From Bacillota bacterium (GTDB lineage Bacteria > Bacillota > Clostridia > Acetivibrionales > DTU013), in assembly GCA_023435305.1 (NCBI GenBank), contig JAEYRV010000003.1:74796-138795 (forward strand): a stretch of DNA of 64,000 nt. The letters run 5' to 3'. Under the pieces are notes generated by a model, which saw nothing but the letters and a program-made list of their open reading frames with translations, searched no databases and was not told the DNA's origin. Positions within the stretch are counted from its first letter, which is position 1; each line of letters begins with the position of its first letter. Made by a program: the position numbers and the translations under genes. Below are positions 52,244 through 61,005 of the stretch, piece after piece.

Positions 52244-53524
52244 TTATTCGATTTCTCTTTGTTGTTTGATTCGCTTCATTACAAAGCTGAACAACTTTCC
52301 CAATAGACGCCCCAGATTGAACAGAAGCAGGATTACCTCTATTGCAATCAACACAATAACGACCATGAATATATCTCTGTTCTCAGCGATTTTCTTCCGG
52401 ATGGCGGTCCATGTGTCATCCGGCGGAACGATCTCAGTCTCCGGATAAAGGCTTATGCCGACTTCGGTACCATCTTCAAGTACATAGCTGGCACTGCCGG
52501 CAGGGATACTCGTCTTCAGAGGAGGAGTTAAGTTAGCGTTTGCGATAAATTCCTTGATGTAGTTTTCGCCGATAGGATGCATATACATGATGTCACTTTG
52601 ACTGATCAAGTTGATTGGTTTTCCATCAAACTCTGCCATTTTTAAAACATCGCCCTTTTTTACCAATGTGCTTTTCCAGAAATTAGTGAAGCCGTAATCA
52701 AAAAGGACTGATGCATCATTGTATACCGTTTCTTCTGGTGCATCAAGAACGACGCAGATTAGTTGAATATTTGTCCGAACCGCCGTACATATAATAGTTT
52801 GCCGGCTCTTATCATTGTATCCGGTTTTACCGCCTTCAATGCCATTATAGGACCAGAATAGTTGATTACCGCTTGTCAATATCTTTATTTCGTTACTGGT
52901 TCCGTACCATGGTCGCGATCTGGAAGAGAACAGCTTACTGAAGGTGGGATTTTTCATTGCATATTTTATTAATAGAGATATATCGCCGGCTGTTGTATAT
53001 TGATTAATATCATACAGGCCGGTTGCATTTGAAAAGTGTGTCTTTGTCATATGCAGCTTCTCTGCCATTTCATTCATTTTATCAATGAATTTTTCGATGT
53101 TGCCTGAAGAGACATGTTCTGCAATAGCTATGGCTGCATCGTTTGCGGATGTCAACATGGTAGCATACAAAAGGTCAAGCAGCGGGTACTTTGCACCAAC
53201 TTCAAGGTTAAGTGCAGAGCCTTCAACCTTTGAGGTATCAGCGCTGATAGTTACATTAGAATACAAATCGGCATTTTCAATTGCGACGAGTATTGTCATG
53301 AGCTTACATGCGGAAGAAATGTGAAGGAATTCATCACTATCCTTATAATATAGAACCTGGCCGGTCTCTGCTTCCACTAAAATGGCGGAAGGCGCACTAA
53401 TCTCAGGTGCCGGGATCTTACTTGCAGCACCAGCAGCAACCTGCTCTGTATCAGCAAAACCGGCACATGGAATTGCCAGAATCAGTACGAGTGTAAACAG
53501 AATCAGAAAAACTCTCTTGTGCAT
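52244..53524 (-). CDS. D-alanyl-D-alanine carboxypeptidase, DacF/PBP5-like
   Basis: Trims pentapeptide stems of peptidoglycan outside the membrane. 426 residues: signal peptide (VFLILFTLVLILAIPCAGFA), active-site SxxK as S71-A-C-K74, SxN in LTSANDAA, KTG in IEGGKTGYN, a C-terminal PBP5-like domain and a final membrane helix (IFMVVIVLIAIEVILLLFNL) with a basic cytoplasmic tail. The nucleophile motif SSACK is unusual at its third position (commonly Met-Thr). GGAGGAAG precedes ATG 53524. Neighbour of dapB, another cell-wall gene. Confidence 0.93.
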   Translation of the reverse strand: MHKRVFLILFTLVLILAIPCAGFADTEQVAAGAASKIPAPEISAPSAILVEAETGQVLYYKDSDEFLHISSACKLMTILVAIENADLYSNVTISADTSKVEGSALNLEVGAKYPLLDLLYATMLTSANDAAIAIAEHVSSGNIEKFIDKMNEMAEKLHMTKTHFSNATGLYDINQYTTAGDISLLIKYAMKNPTFSKLFSSRSRPWYGTSNEIKILTSGNQLFWSYNGIEGGKTGYNDKSRQTIICTAVRTNIQLICVVLDAPEETVYNDASVLFDYGFTNFWKSTLVKKGDVLKMAEFDGKPINLISQSDIMYMHPIGENYIKEFIANANLTPPLKTSIPAGSASYVLEDGTEVGISLYPETEIVPPDDTWTAIRKKIAENRDIFMVVIVLIAIEVILLLFNLGRLLGKLFSFVMKRIKQQREIE

Positions 53525-53570
53525 TACTTCCTCCTGATAAAGCCGCTTTTTACCAGACTCAACCGCAGCA

Positions 53571-56123
53571 TTAATTGTCAGCCCATTTTACGAGTCTCAT
53601 ATCGAATTTGTCTGCCAGCAGCGGATGCACCGGTAATACCCGGAAGCTGTAATTGTATTCACCGCTGTCAGTAAGATGTAATTCCCCCTTGTATCTGTAA
53701 GTGCCCGGCTTGATTTCCTCCTGAAGCTGCAGAGGAAGGAATTTGCCATTGACAGTCTCTGTACCGTTATCTTCACTGGTGTAGTATAATTCAACGTTCA
53801 CATCTTCGGGATTCAGTCCACCAAGGGATATCACCGCCTCGGGAGATACAATTTCTCCTACATCTGCGGGAAATCTTCCGGCAATACTTCCGGATTCTAT
53901 ATTTACTGTGTACCAGTTGTCGAAAATCCTTGACTTCCATTGGACAAGCTGTTTCAGTAATTGGTAATCCTTTTGACCTGCCCCTGAAACCTCTGCAGTC
54001 CTTATCATCGAAGGGACATACAGATTCGAGGAGTAATCCTGGAGCATCCTTTGTGTGCTGAATTGGGCAGCAAGGGATTTGATTGATTCCTTCATTACCT
54101 TGACCCATTTTACCGGGACTCCATTAACATCTCTGTCATAGTAAAGTGGAATGAGGCTTTGCTCAAGAATTTCATACAGGGAATCACTATCGGCGCTGTC
54201 TTGGTACTCTTCATTACTATAAACCGTTTCCGATCCGATAGCCCATCCGTTATTCCCATTATATCCCTCTCTCCACCATCCGTCGAGCACACTGAGATTG
54301 ATAACGCCATTCAAACCGGCCTTCTGACCGCTGGTGCCGCTGGCTTCCAACGGCATACGGGGGTTGTTAAGCCATACGTCCACGCTTTGAACAAGGCGGC
54401 GGGCAAGCGCAATATTGTAATTCTCGAGTAATACTACCTTACCTTCAAAGCCCTCCTGTTCTGATATATTGTTGATGTATTTTATGACATCCTGTGCCGG
54501 TATGTCAGCCGGGTGAGCCTTTCCTGCAAAAATAAGCTGAACCGGCTTGTTCTCCATATTAAGTATTTTCCTGATGCGGTTAATATTCCTGAATATAAGC
54601 GCAGCACGTTTATATGTTGCAAATCGTCTGGAAAAACCAATTGTAAGTACTTCAGGATTGATCATACCGCATGAACTGCTCCCGGTACCGGATAAGGCGC
54701 CGAGCCGTATACGGTTATTGACATAGCGGGCCATTTCATCTTTTAGACGCATATGTTCCTTCCAGAGTTCCTCATCCGGGATGTTGTCAATTGCACGCCA
54801 GTATTCATGCTGTTCTATATGGTCATTCCAAGTGCTTTCAAGATATTTGTCAAACAGCTTCCTGTAAGGCTTTGAAAGCCAGGTCATCGTATGTATTCCG
54901 TTCGTTACATGAGTAACAGGAACCTCATTCTCAGGGACACCGGGCCACAGGTTTCGGAACATGCGGCGTGTTACAGCTCCATGGAGCTTACTGACGCCGT
55001 TCCTCACAGAAGTCATTTTCATTGCCATAGATGCCATGTTGAACCCATACGGATTGCCGCTGTCAGAACCTAATGCCAGAAACTCCTCACGGCTGATACC
55101 GAAAATCTCTCTATACTGTGAAAAATACATATCGATGGAATCATGAGAGAATACATCAATTCCTGCCGGAACAGGCGTATGAATGGTAAACACGCAGGAT
55201 GCAGCGACCATTTCCAGAGCTTCTTTGTAACTTAAATGATCATTTTGCATCAGCTTCCTGATCAGTTCAAATGTAAGGAAGCCGGAATGCCCTTCATTCA
55301 TATGATATACAGACGGGTGAATGCCAAGAGCTTCCAATGCTCTTACTCCTCCGATGCCCAACAGTATTTCCTGTTGGATCCTGGTATCGCCGTCACCGCC
55401 GTACAGTCTTGCTGTTATACCTCTGTCGTGGTCACTGTTCTGAGGAACATCCGAATCGAGCAGGTAAAGATTATTGCGACCGACTTTAACAAGCCATATT
55501 GCGGCATGAACAACTCTGCCGGGCAGATCGATGCTTATAAGCACTTTTTCTCCATTGCCGTCAACAACTTGTTTGATCCCAAGTTCATTAATGTTGAGCG
55601 TGCTGTAGGCCGTTTGCTGTGTGCCGTCGCTGCTGATAACCTGATTGAAATAGCCCTGTCTGTAAAACAGACCAATTGCAGTAAAAGGAAGACCGAGATC
55701 GCTTGCAGATTTGCAATGGTCTCCTGACAATACCCCAAGACCGCCTGAATAAATGGGCAGCGTCTCATTCAAGCCATACTCTGCTGAGAAGTAGGCAATT
55801 GACTGGTCCTTCTGATCCGGGTATGTACTGTTAAACCATGTATTTTGCTCATTCATATAGTCATCATACTTCTTGATGACTGTGTCATATTCGTTTAAAA
55901 AATCTTGATTATTTGCCATCTTATCTAGCTTTCGACTGCCAACCCTTCGCAGAAAGGCAACAGGATTTGCACCGACCTCGTCCCAAAGGGAGGAGTCAAT
56001 TGAACTAAACAGATCCGTAGCTTCTGCATTCCAGGTCCACCAGAAGTTATATGCTATATCTGAAAGCTTTTTAAGTCTCTCCGGAATTATTGTTGGTATT
56101 ATAATTTTGCCAATTGGTTTCAT
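53571..56123 (-). CDS. glgP: Alpha-glucan (glycogen) phosphorylase, GT35, DUF3417 type
   Basis: Releases glucose 1-phosphate from alpha-1,4-glucan. 850 residues. The N-terminal DUF3417-type segment includes AYNFWWTWNAEATDLF and is characteristic of Thermotoga/clostridial phosphorylases. It is followed by AYFSAEYGLNETLPIYSGGLG, HMNEGHSGFLTFELIRKL, THVTNGIHT and the PLP-lysine loop EASGTSGQKAGLNG. GGAGGG lies 7 bases before ATG 56123. The gene ends 46 bp before the DD-carboxypeptidase start on the same strand, so the pair may be co-transcribed. Together with cellobiose phosphorylase it gives a phosphorolytic sugar economy. Confidence 0.95.
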   Translation of the reverse strand: MKPIGKIIIPTIIPERLKKLSDIAYNFWWTWNAEATDLFSSIDSSLWDEVGANPVAFLRRVGSRKLDKMANNQDFLNEYDTVIKKYDDYMNEQNTWFNSTYPDQKDQSIAYFSAEYGLNETLPIYSGGLGVLSGDHCKSASDLGLPFTAIGLFYRQGYFNQVISSDGTQQTAYSTLNINELGIKQVVDGNGEKVLISIDLPGRVVHAAIWLVKVGRNNLYLLDSDVPQNSDHDRGITARLYGGDGDTRIQQEILLGIGGVRALEALGIHPSVYHMNEGHSGFLTFELIRKLMQNDHLSYKEALEMVAASCVFTIHTPVPAGIDVFSHDSIDMYFSQYREIFGISREEFLALGSDSGNPYGFNMASMAMKMTSVRNGVSKLHGAVTRRMFRNLWPGVPENEVPVTHVTNGIHTMTWLSKPYRKLFDKYLESTWNDHIEQHEYWRAIDNIPDEELWKEHMRLKDEMARYVNNRIRLGALSGTGSSSCGMINPEVLTIGFSRRFATYKRAALIFRNINRIRKILNMENKPVQLIFAGKAHPADIPAQDVIKYINNISEQEGFEGKVVLLENYNIALARRLVQSVDVWLNNPRMPLEASGTSGQKAGLNGVINLSVLDGWWREGYNGNNGWAIGSETVYSNEEYQDSADSDSLYEILEQSLIPLYYDRDVNGVPVKWVKVMKESIKSLAAQFSTQRMLQDYSSNLYVPSMIRTAEVSGAGQKDYQLLKQLVQWKSRIFDNWYTVNIESGSIAGRFPADVGEIVSPEAVISLGGLNPEDVNVELYYTSEDNGTETVNGKFLPLQLQEEIKPGTYRYKGELHLTDSGEYNYSFRVLPVHPLLADKFDMRLVKWADN

Positions 56124-56421
56124 ATTTTTGCCCTCCGTGTAGTTAGTTTTTTTTGTAAACTACAGTATATTCATTATTATTATCCACTTTTAGTATCATG
56201 CAATCATGTATTGCGTATAAAGCATAAATTATAATAACACATTTTTCAAATTATTGTATTAAATATTTGTTAAAGATTTCTACAAATGCTCCAACAAGTA
56301 ATAACATTTCATAAAAATTTTACCACCTTTAATTTAACGATATTTGATTACAATAGAGATATTAAGTAAGGGGAGGCTTTCCCCTTTGTTGCAAAGGCTG
56401 CAGGAGAAATGGAATCAGGAT

Positions 56422-56823
56422 ATGATGAAAAGATTTTTCTTATACGGAATAGCCGGTTGGGGTATTGAGATCATCTGGACCGGAATCGGCTCGTTTATAA
56501 GTGGGGATTTGACGCTGCTTGGGCACTCAAACCTTTGGATGTTATTTATTTATGGATGTGCTATTTTTCTGGAACCCATCCATCATGCTATTGCTCACAG
56601 GAACTGGTTTGTCAGGGGAGTTGTATGGGTTTTGCTCATTTGGAGTATCGAGTATACAAGCGGATTTCTGCTCCATAAGATCCTTGGCGTCTATCCATGG
56701 TACTATACTGACAGGTTGGCTGTGAACGGTCTGATTACACTTGCGTATGCGCCTGCATGGTTTGTCGCGGGAATAGCCTTTGAAAGGCTGCATAGAGCAC
56801 TAGATAATTATGGCATTGCATGA
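56422..56823 (+). CDS. Putative multi-pass membrane protein (CmpB-like ABC permease family)
   Basis: 133 residues from ATG 56422, with four hydrophobic segments. MKRFFLYGIAGWGIEIIWTG, LWMLFIYGCAIFLEPI and GLITLAYAPAWFVAG resemble small proteins annotated as putative ABC transporter permeases (CmpB-type); the transport role is unproven. The frame is open from TTG 56344, and TTG 56386/56389 follows a GGGGAGG site, so a longer N-terminus is possible. No ATPase is adjacent. Confidence 0.65.
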   Translation: MMKRFFLYGIAGWGIEIIWTGIGSFISGDLTLLGHSNLWMLFIYGCAIFLEPIHHAIAHRNWFVRGVVWVLLIWSIEYTSGFLLHKILGVYPWYYTDRLAVNGLITLAYAPAWFVAGIAFERLHRALDNYGIA

Positions 56824-56861
56824 AACGTCATAATGTATTAAAATTCAATGGAACCTGGGGA

Positions 56862-56944
56862 GTGAGAGAAACGTCCCTTATTCTATAGACGGCTGAAAAT
56901 TGTCTAGTGGGAGAAACGTCCCCCTGTATTTTAACGGCTGAAAG
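56862..56944. repeat. Two direct copies of a variant GAGAAACGTCCC repeat
   Basis: Copies at 56862-56900 and 56907-56944 share GAGAAACGTCCC and end ACGGCTGAAA. The core is one or two bases from GAGAAGCGTCCCC of the main repeat family. The second copy runs into the ribosome site of the following gene. Confidence 0.75.
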
Positions 56945-56951
56945 GGGTCAT

Positions 56952-57959
56952 ATGGAGACCGTAAAGAAACAGGCGCCTAAATCGGGTTATAAGCGCCTTT
57001 TAAAATTTGTCATATTTCAATTTATATTTGCGTGCATTACTATGCCTTTTTATGTATTCTACGGTCCTTTTGATGAAGTTAAAAGGACCATTGTTGGAGC
57101 GTCCTTGAATACGCTGCGCCACCAGTATATAGCTCGTTTTTTTCTATCTGATGCCGCAATTGCCGATATAATTGGCGGTTCTTTCGCAATCGACCCGACA
57201 GATAAGGGAGAAGAGCTTGAAATGTTGAAGATCGGTAATGATCACAGCAGCAAAATTGAAGTTTTTAACATAGATGGCGGAGATTACGAAGGAAAACTTA
57301 TTGTGGTGCATGATCCGACACGTGTCATTGCTGGGTATTCTTCGCGGCTGCCGGATTCGGGTGAAACCACCAGTCAAATTGCCAAAAATAACGGCGGGAT
57401 AGCCGGGATAAACGCAGGAGGATTCCTGGACAGGGGATGGACAGGCACCGGAGGTAGTCCGCTTGGGTTTATCGTACACGATGGTAAGGTTGTCTACAAC
57501 CAGTACAAGGACGAGAATAAAAAGCAGGAAACCGTCGCGTTTACAAAGGAAGGTATGCTGATTGTCGGGAAGCATTCGATGGCACAGCTTAAGAAGCTTG
57601 GCATTAAGGAAGGCGTCAGCTTCGGGCCTCCATTGATCGTAAATGGAAAACCTACTATAAAAAAAGGTGACGGAGGCTGGGGAATTGCCCCCAGAACAGC
57701 CATTGGCCAAAAAGAAACAGGCGAGGTGTTGCTGCTTGTTATAGATGGAAGATCTCTGGAATCGTTAGGTGCAACATTGCGCGATGTCCAGGATATTTTA
57801 CTGGACTATGGAGCAGTTAATGCGGCAAATCTTGACGGCGGTTCCTCTGCAACGATGTATTTTAACGGCAAGGTAATCAATAAACCCTCTGACAAGCTTG
57901 GTGAAAGAACTGTCCCCACAGCCTTTATCGTAACCTCTGAGGGAGGTGGCGGTAATTGA
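56952..57959 (+). CDS. Phosphodiester glycosidase (NAGPA-domain) family protein
   Basis: 335 residues: one N-terminal membrane anchor (LLKFVIFQFIFACITMPFYVF), then an exported NAGPA/DUF2233 domain (about 100-335) with GIAGINAGGF, GWGIAPRTAIGQ, VLLLVIDGRS and VNAANLDGGSSATMYF. Related proteins hydrolyse GlcNAc-1-phosphate diesters or act on exopolysaccharide and wall polymers. ATG 56952 follows AAAGGGG at 5 bases; the frame from 56907 runs into the repeat and is rejected. It overlaps the next gene by 4 bp. Confidence 0.85.
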   Translation: METVKKQAPKSGYKRLLKFVIFQFIFACITMPFYVFYGPFDEVKRTIVGASLNTLRHQYIARFFLSDAAIADIIGGSFAIDPTDKGEELEMLKIGNDHSSKIEVFNIDGGDYEGKLIVVHDPTRVIAGYSSRLPDSGETTSQIAKNNGGIAGINAGGFLDRGWTGTGGSPLGFIVHDGKVVYNQYKDENKKQETVAFTKEGMLIVGKHSMAQLKKLGIKEGVSFGPPLIVNGKPTIKKGDGGWGIAPRTAIGQKETGEVLLLVIDGRSLESLGATLRDVQDILLDYGAVNAANLDGGSSATMYFNGKVINKPSDKLGERTVPTAFIVTSEGGGGN

Positions 57960-58987
57960 AAACGTTGAAAAGGATCTATGGATGGATACTGATTTCCGTA
58001 TTACTTCAGACGACGGCGCTGGCATATGTCAATTATGTTTATCTTCCGGGAAGAGGCGCTTTTAGAGCTACAGCATACGAAGCGCAGGCAGTTGCCGTAA
58101 AAAACAGGAATTTTAAGCTGCCGGACGATGCAAGCGGAATTAAGGTATCATTTAATGGTCTGCATATTGCATATATGCTTAACGACCGTTTGGAAATAGT
58201 TGACACTGACAGTAAGAAAATCATAAAAAAACTAAATCCGTCAGGTGGAACCTTCAGCTATTATCGGTGGCTTCCTGATAGGGAGATGCTGATTTATACA
58301 ATAAAAGAACCCGAGGGCAAAGACGGCCGTGTTCGAATTTCCACCTATGATATCGGGCCCGGATTGGACAGAAGTTACCCTGACATTAAGAATCTGCCCA
58401 ATGATAGCGCAGTTATTGATCTGCAGCTATCGCCGCTTACAAATATTGTGTATCCCATGATCCAAACCAGCGATACAAGGGTAAGGATCTATCAGTTTGA
58501 TATAATGGATAATCTGGAATTGATAATGAAAGCAGATCTTGGAATGATTATCAGAGAGACAATGTATGATGACAATCTTATCTATCAGCCGGCGGGAGAA
58601 AAAATCATTGTCAGAAGCGGCAGAACAGGAAAGAAGACAGGCCTTCCTGTAAAGGAGGCTGCGTTACTGTTGGCAGTGGATGATATGGATTTCATCTATG
58701 CCGCAGCGACAGATGAAGCCGGGAAGGTGACAGCAATCCATTACGGTAAACTCGGTCAGAAGGCAGAAGAATGGACGAGCGTCAAACCATCAAAACCGGC
58801 GGCTGCACAGGATATTTTTGTTACACCGCTCGGTGATGTTTATCTCGCAGACAGGCATGAGAAAACCATTCGGGATTTGAAGGGCGGCAGAGCCATGGAA
58901 TACCAGGGAGAATTGCTGACCGTGACCGACAACTATGTAGTAGCAAAAGACGGGAATAAACTAGTACTCAAGGTACTGAGAAAGTAA
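57956..58987 (+). CDS. Membrane-anchored beta-propeller-like protein of unknown function
   Basis: 343 residues beginning at TTG 57956, preceded by GGAGGTGG. One membrane segment near the start (IYGWILISVLLQTTALAYVNY) leads into an extracytoplasmic region with repeated YRWLPDREMLIYTI- and LADRHEKTIRDLKGG-type strands that suggest a WD40/TolB-like propeller. No catalytic motif is evident. The 4-bp overlap with the phosphodiester glycosidase gene suggests that the two products act together at the cell surface. Confidence 0.6.
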   Translation: MKTLKRIYGWILISVLLQTTALAYVNYVYLPGRGAFRATAYEAQAVAVKNRNFKLPDDASGIKVSFNGLHIAYMLNDRLEIVDTDSKKIIKKLNPSGGTFSYYRWLPDREMLIYTIKEPEGKDGRVRISTYDIGPGLDRSYPDIKNLPNDSAVIDLQLSPLTNIVYPMIQTSDTRVRIYQFDIMDNLELIMKADLGMIIRETMYDDNLIYQPAGEKIIVRSGRTGKKTGLPVKEAALLLAVDDMDFIYAAATDEAGKVTAIHYGKLGQKAEEWTSVKPSKPAAAQDIFVTPLGDVYLADRHEKTIRDLKGGRAMEYQGELLTVTDNYVVAKDGNKLVLKVLRK

Positions 58988-59108
58988 TGGTTTACAAAGC
59001 TTGGATTCACGAAATAATTGATTTATTTAAAGGGAATGTTTCATTTATTGAAAGTAGGGTAAGAATAATACAATATAGAATTCAGTAGATAATATGGGAG
59101 GTAAACTT

Positions 59109-59438
59109 ATGGCAACTAATAAAATTGTTGAATTTACAAAAAATAATTTCGATCAAATTGTAACAAATTCTGATAAACCGGTGCTGGTTGATTTTTGGGC
59201 ATCCTGGTGCGGCCCTTGCAGAGCTGTAGCGCCTGTTATGGAACAGCTTGCTGAGGAATATGACGGAAAGGCTGTTATTGGCAAGGTTAATGTGGATGAT
59301 GAAAATGAGATTTCAGCAAAATTCAGGATTATGAGCATACCTACAGTCATGCTGTTCAAAGGCGGTCAGGTAGTTGACAAGATAGTAGGATCCAGACCAA
59401 AGGCTGACTTTGAAAACTTGTTGAATAAAAACATTTAA
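59109..59438 (+). CDS. trxA: Thioredoxin
   Basis: 109 residues with the redox motif WCGPC (C34, C37), the cis-Pro loop SIPTVMLFKGG and a normal fold length. Reduces disulfides of cytoplasmic proteins with thioredoxin reductase, which is not in the window. GGGAGG precedes ATG 59109 at 8 bases; the frame from 59094 overlaps that site. Single gene with a strong terminator. Confidence 0.96.
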   Translation: MATNKIVEFTKNNFDQIVTNSDKPVLVDFWASWCGPCRAVAPVMEQLAEEYDGKAVIGKVNVDDENEISAKFRIMSIPTVMLFKGGQVVDKIVGSRPKADFENLLNKNI

Positions 59439-59493
59439 TAACATGCAATAGCAAAACAGCAGAGGTTGGAGCTTTTGCTTCCTCTGTTAATAT

Positions 59494-59519
59494 AGTTCGG
59501 CGCTTGCGCCGAACTTTTT
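59494..59519 (+). terminator. Rho-independent terminator downstream of thioredoxin
   Basis: AGTTCGGCGC and GCGCCGAACT form a perfect 10-bp stem with a TT loop, followed by T4. Confidence 0.93.
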
Positions 59520-59686
59520 ATTGTATGACAGGTATTTGCGAAGTATATGACGAGGTCAACGACTCAACCCCTGAGATTATAATTATTGCAGATTTTGATG
59601 CATATTATTTTTTCAAGCAGGATTTTGAAGAAATTTATTGAATATAGATAATTAGAAAGTATCATTTTTACAGAAGGGAGATTTCC

Positions 59687-60145
59687 ATGCCTGGAGAAAA
59701 ACGTTTTAGGACCTCGTTTATGGGCGGCTTCAAAAAGACAGATGTCAATGCATATATAGAAAAGATACTTGGCGAATTTGACATTAAGCTGAAGGAAAAA
59801 GATGATGAGATCAGCCAACTGAAGAGCCAGAATAAAGATGTCAGGACAAGATATGAGGAGCTTTTAACAAAGGCTGATCAGATTAACGAAGACAGGGCAA
59901 AAATTTCTGAAGTGCTAATCAAGGCTCAGGAAAAGGCAGATATGATGATGGAGACTGCCCGGCAGGAAGCCCTTGAGGAAAAGAGGCTGCTTGAGGACGC
60001 TATTGAGCAGGATAAGGAGAAACTCGTTGATATTCGTCAGGAAATTAAGAGCCTGAAGGGTGAAATCGTAAGCACACTGAAGAAATATGAGGCACAGCTT
60101 GTAACGATTGTTCAGGACAATGAAGAAGATGAGGAAGCGGGCTAA
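59687..60145 (+). CDS. DivIVA-like coiled-coil protein
   Basis: 152 residues. The start, FRTSFMGGFKKTDVNAYIEKIL, is typical of the DivIVA/GpsB lipid-binding N-domain. The remainder is a long heptad-rich coiled coil (DEISQLKSQNKDVRTRYEEL) with an acidic end (EEDEEAG). Such proteins bind curved membrane and organise division or polar growth; this short form might also be an adaptor. AAGGGAG precedes ATG 59687. Single gene between the thioredoxin gene and a T-box leader. Confidence 0.75.
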   Translation: MPGEKRFRTSFMGGFKKTDVNAYIEKILGEFDIKLKEKDDEISQLKSQNKDVRTRYEELLTKADQINEDRAKISEVLIKAQEKADMMMETARQEALEEKRLLEDAIEQDKEKLVDIRQEIKSLKGEIVSTLKKYEAQLVTIVQDNEEDEEAG

Positions 60146-60160
60146 TAATTATTATATCGC

Positions 60161-60189
60161 TTGATTTACTTATATGTGAGTGATATAAT
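60161..60189 (+). promoter_or_regulatory. Promoter of the T-box leader
   Basis: TTGATT (60161-60166), a 17-bp spacer and TATAAT (60184-60189). A strong match. Confidence 0.78.
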
Positions 60190-60224
60190 ATATTGCAATT
60201 ATATAATTCATGCAATGATTAGGA

Positions 60225-60480
60225 AGAGTAACCCTGCAAATTTTCAAGAGAGCCGGAGGTTGGTGCGATTCGGTAAATGAGCAGGAAGAAGGCAGCCTAT
60301 GAGCATCACCTTGAGAAACCGGAGCGGCTAATTGCTCTGTGGATAAAGGTTGACGTGATCCTCACGTTACAGAGGATGGGTATGAATGTACCCGTAAAGA
60401 GAACGCCAAATGCGTTAATCAGGGTGGTACCGCGGATAACTCCTTCGTCCCTATATAGGGATTGAGGAGTTTTTATATTT
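60225..60480 (+). promoter_or_regulatory. T-box riboswitch (tRNA-sensing leader) with terminator
   Basis: The invariant T-box AGGGTGGTACCGCG lies at 60421-60434. It is followed by a terminator in which AACTCCT (60439-60445) pairs with AGGAGTT (60465-60471) around a CCCTATATAGGG inner stem and before a T-rich tract. Upstream is a GAGAG-type start and a stem I region (60248-60340). UGGU in the T-box predicts a tRNA with discriminator base A, excluding for example Asp, Asn and Gly tRNAs. I could not fix the specifier codon. It controls an Lrp-type regulator and an aminotransferase. Confidence 0.9.
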
Positions 60481-60529
60481 TTTGCAAAGAATAAGAGATA
60501 TGATTATGAATGAAAAGGAGTGGATTTGT

Positions 60530-60937
60530 ATGGAAGAGATTTTGGAAATACTGGCAAGAAACGCCAGAGCAAGCGTGGAGGAAATAGCCCTTATGCTTGA
60601 CAAGAGTGTGGAAGAAGTACAGGAGACCATCAGGAAACTGGAGGATGACAATGTCATCGTTGGCTACAATACTCTCATCAACTGGGACAAATCCAACAAA
60701 GATAGTGTAGTTGCACTCATTGAGGTCAAGGTCAGCCCCCAAAGAGGCCAGGGTTTTGACAAGGTTGCGGAGCGCATATACAGATACCCTCAGGTAAAGG
60801 CATGTTATCTTATGTCAGGCGGGTTTGATTTAACGGTCATTATTGAAGGTAAAACAATGAAGGAAGTGGCTTTATTCGTTGCAGAAAAACTTGCTCCTCT
60901 GGAATCGGTACTTAGTACTGCTACACATTTTGTATAA
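60530..60937 (+). CDS. Lrp/AsnC-family transcriptional regulator
   Basis: 135 residues: an N-terminal winged helix (EILEILARNARASVEEIALML) and a C-terminal RAM effector domain (VALIEVKVSPQRGQGFDKVAERI, SGGFDLTVIIEG). Leucine-responsive-type regulators bind amino acids and control their metabolism. ATG 60530 has AAAAGGAG 9 bases upstream; the longer frame from TTG 60482 overlaps the T-box terminator and is rejected. The next gene is an aminotransferase, the same pairing as alaR-alaT (yugG-yugH) in Bacillus. Confidence 0.92.
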   Translation: MEEILEILARNARASVEEIALMLDKSVEEVQETIRKLEDDNVIVGYNTLINWDKSNKDSVVALIEVKVSPQRGQGFDKVAERIYRYPQVKACYLMSGGFDLTVIIEGKTMKEVALFVAEKLAPLESVLSTATHFV

Positions 60938-61005
60938 AAAAAATACAAGGAAGAGGATGTTATTTTTGATGAGAACGGCAAAGACGACAGGGAGGCGCTA
61001 ATACT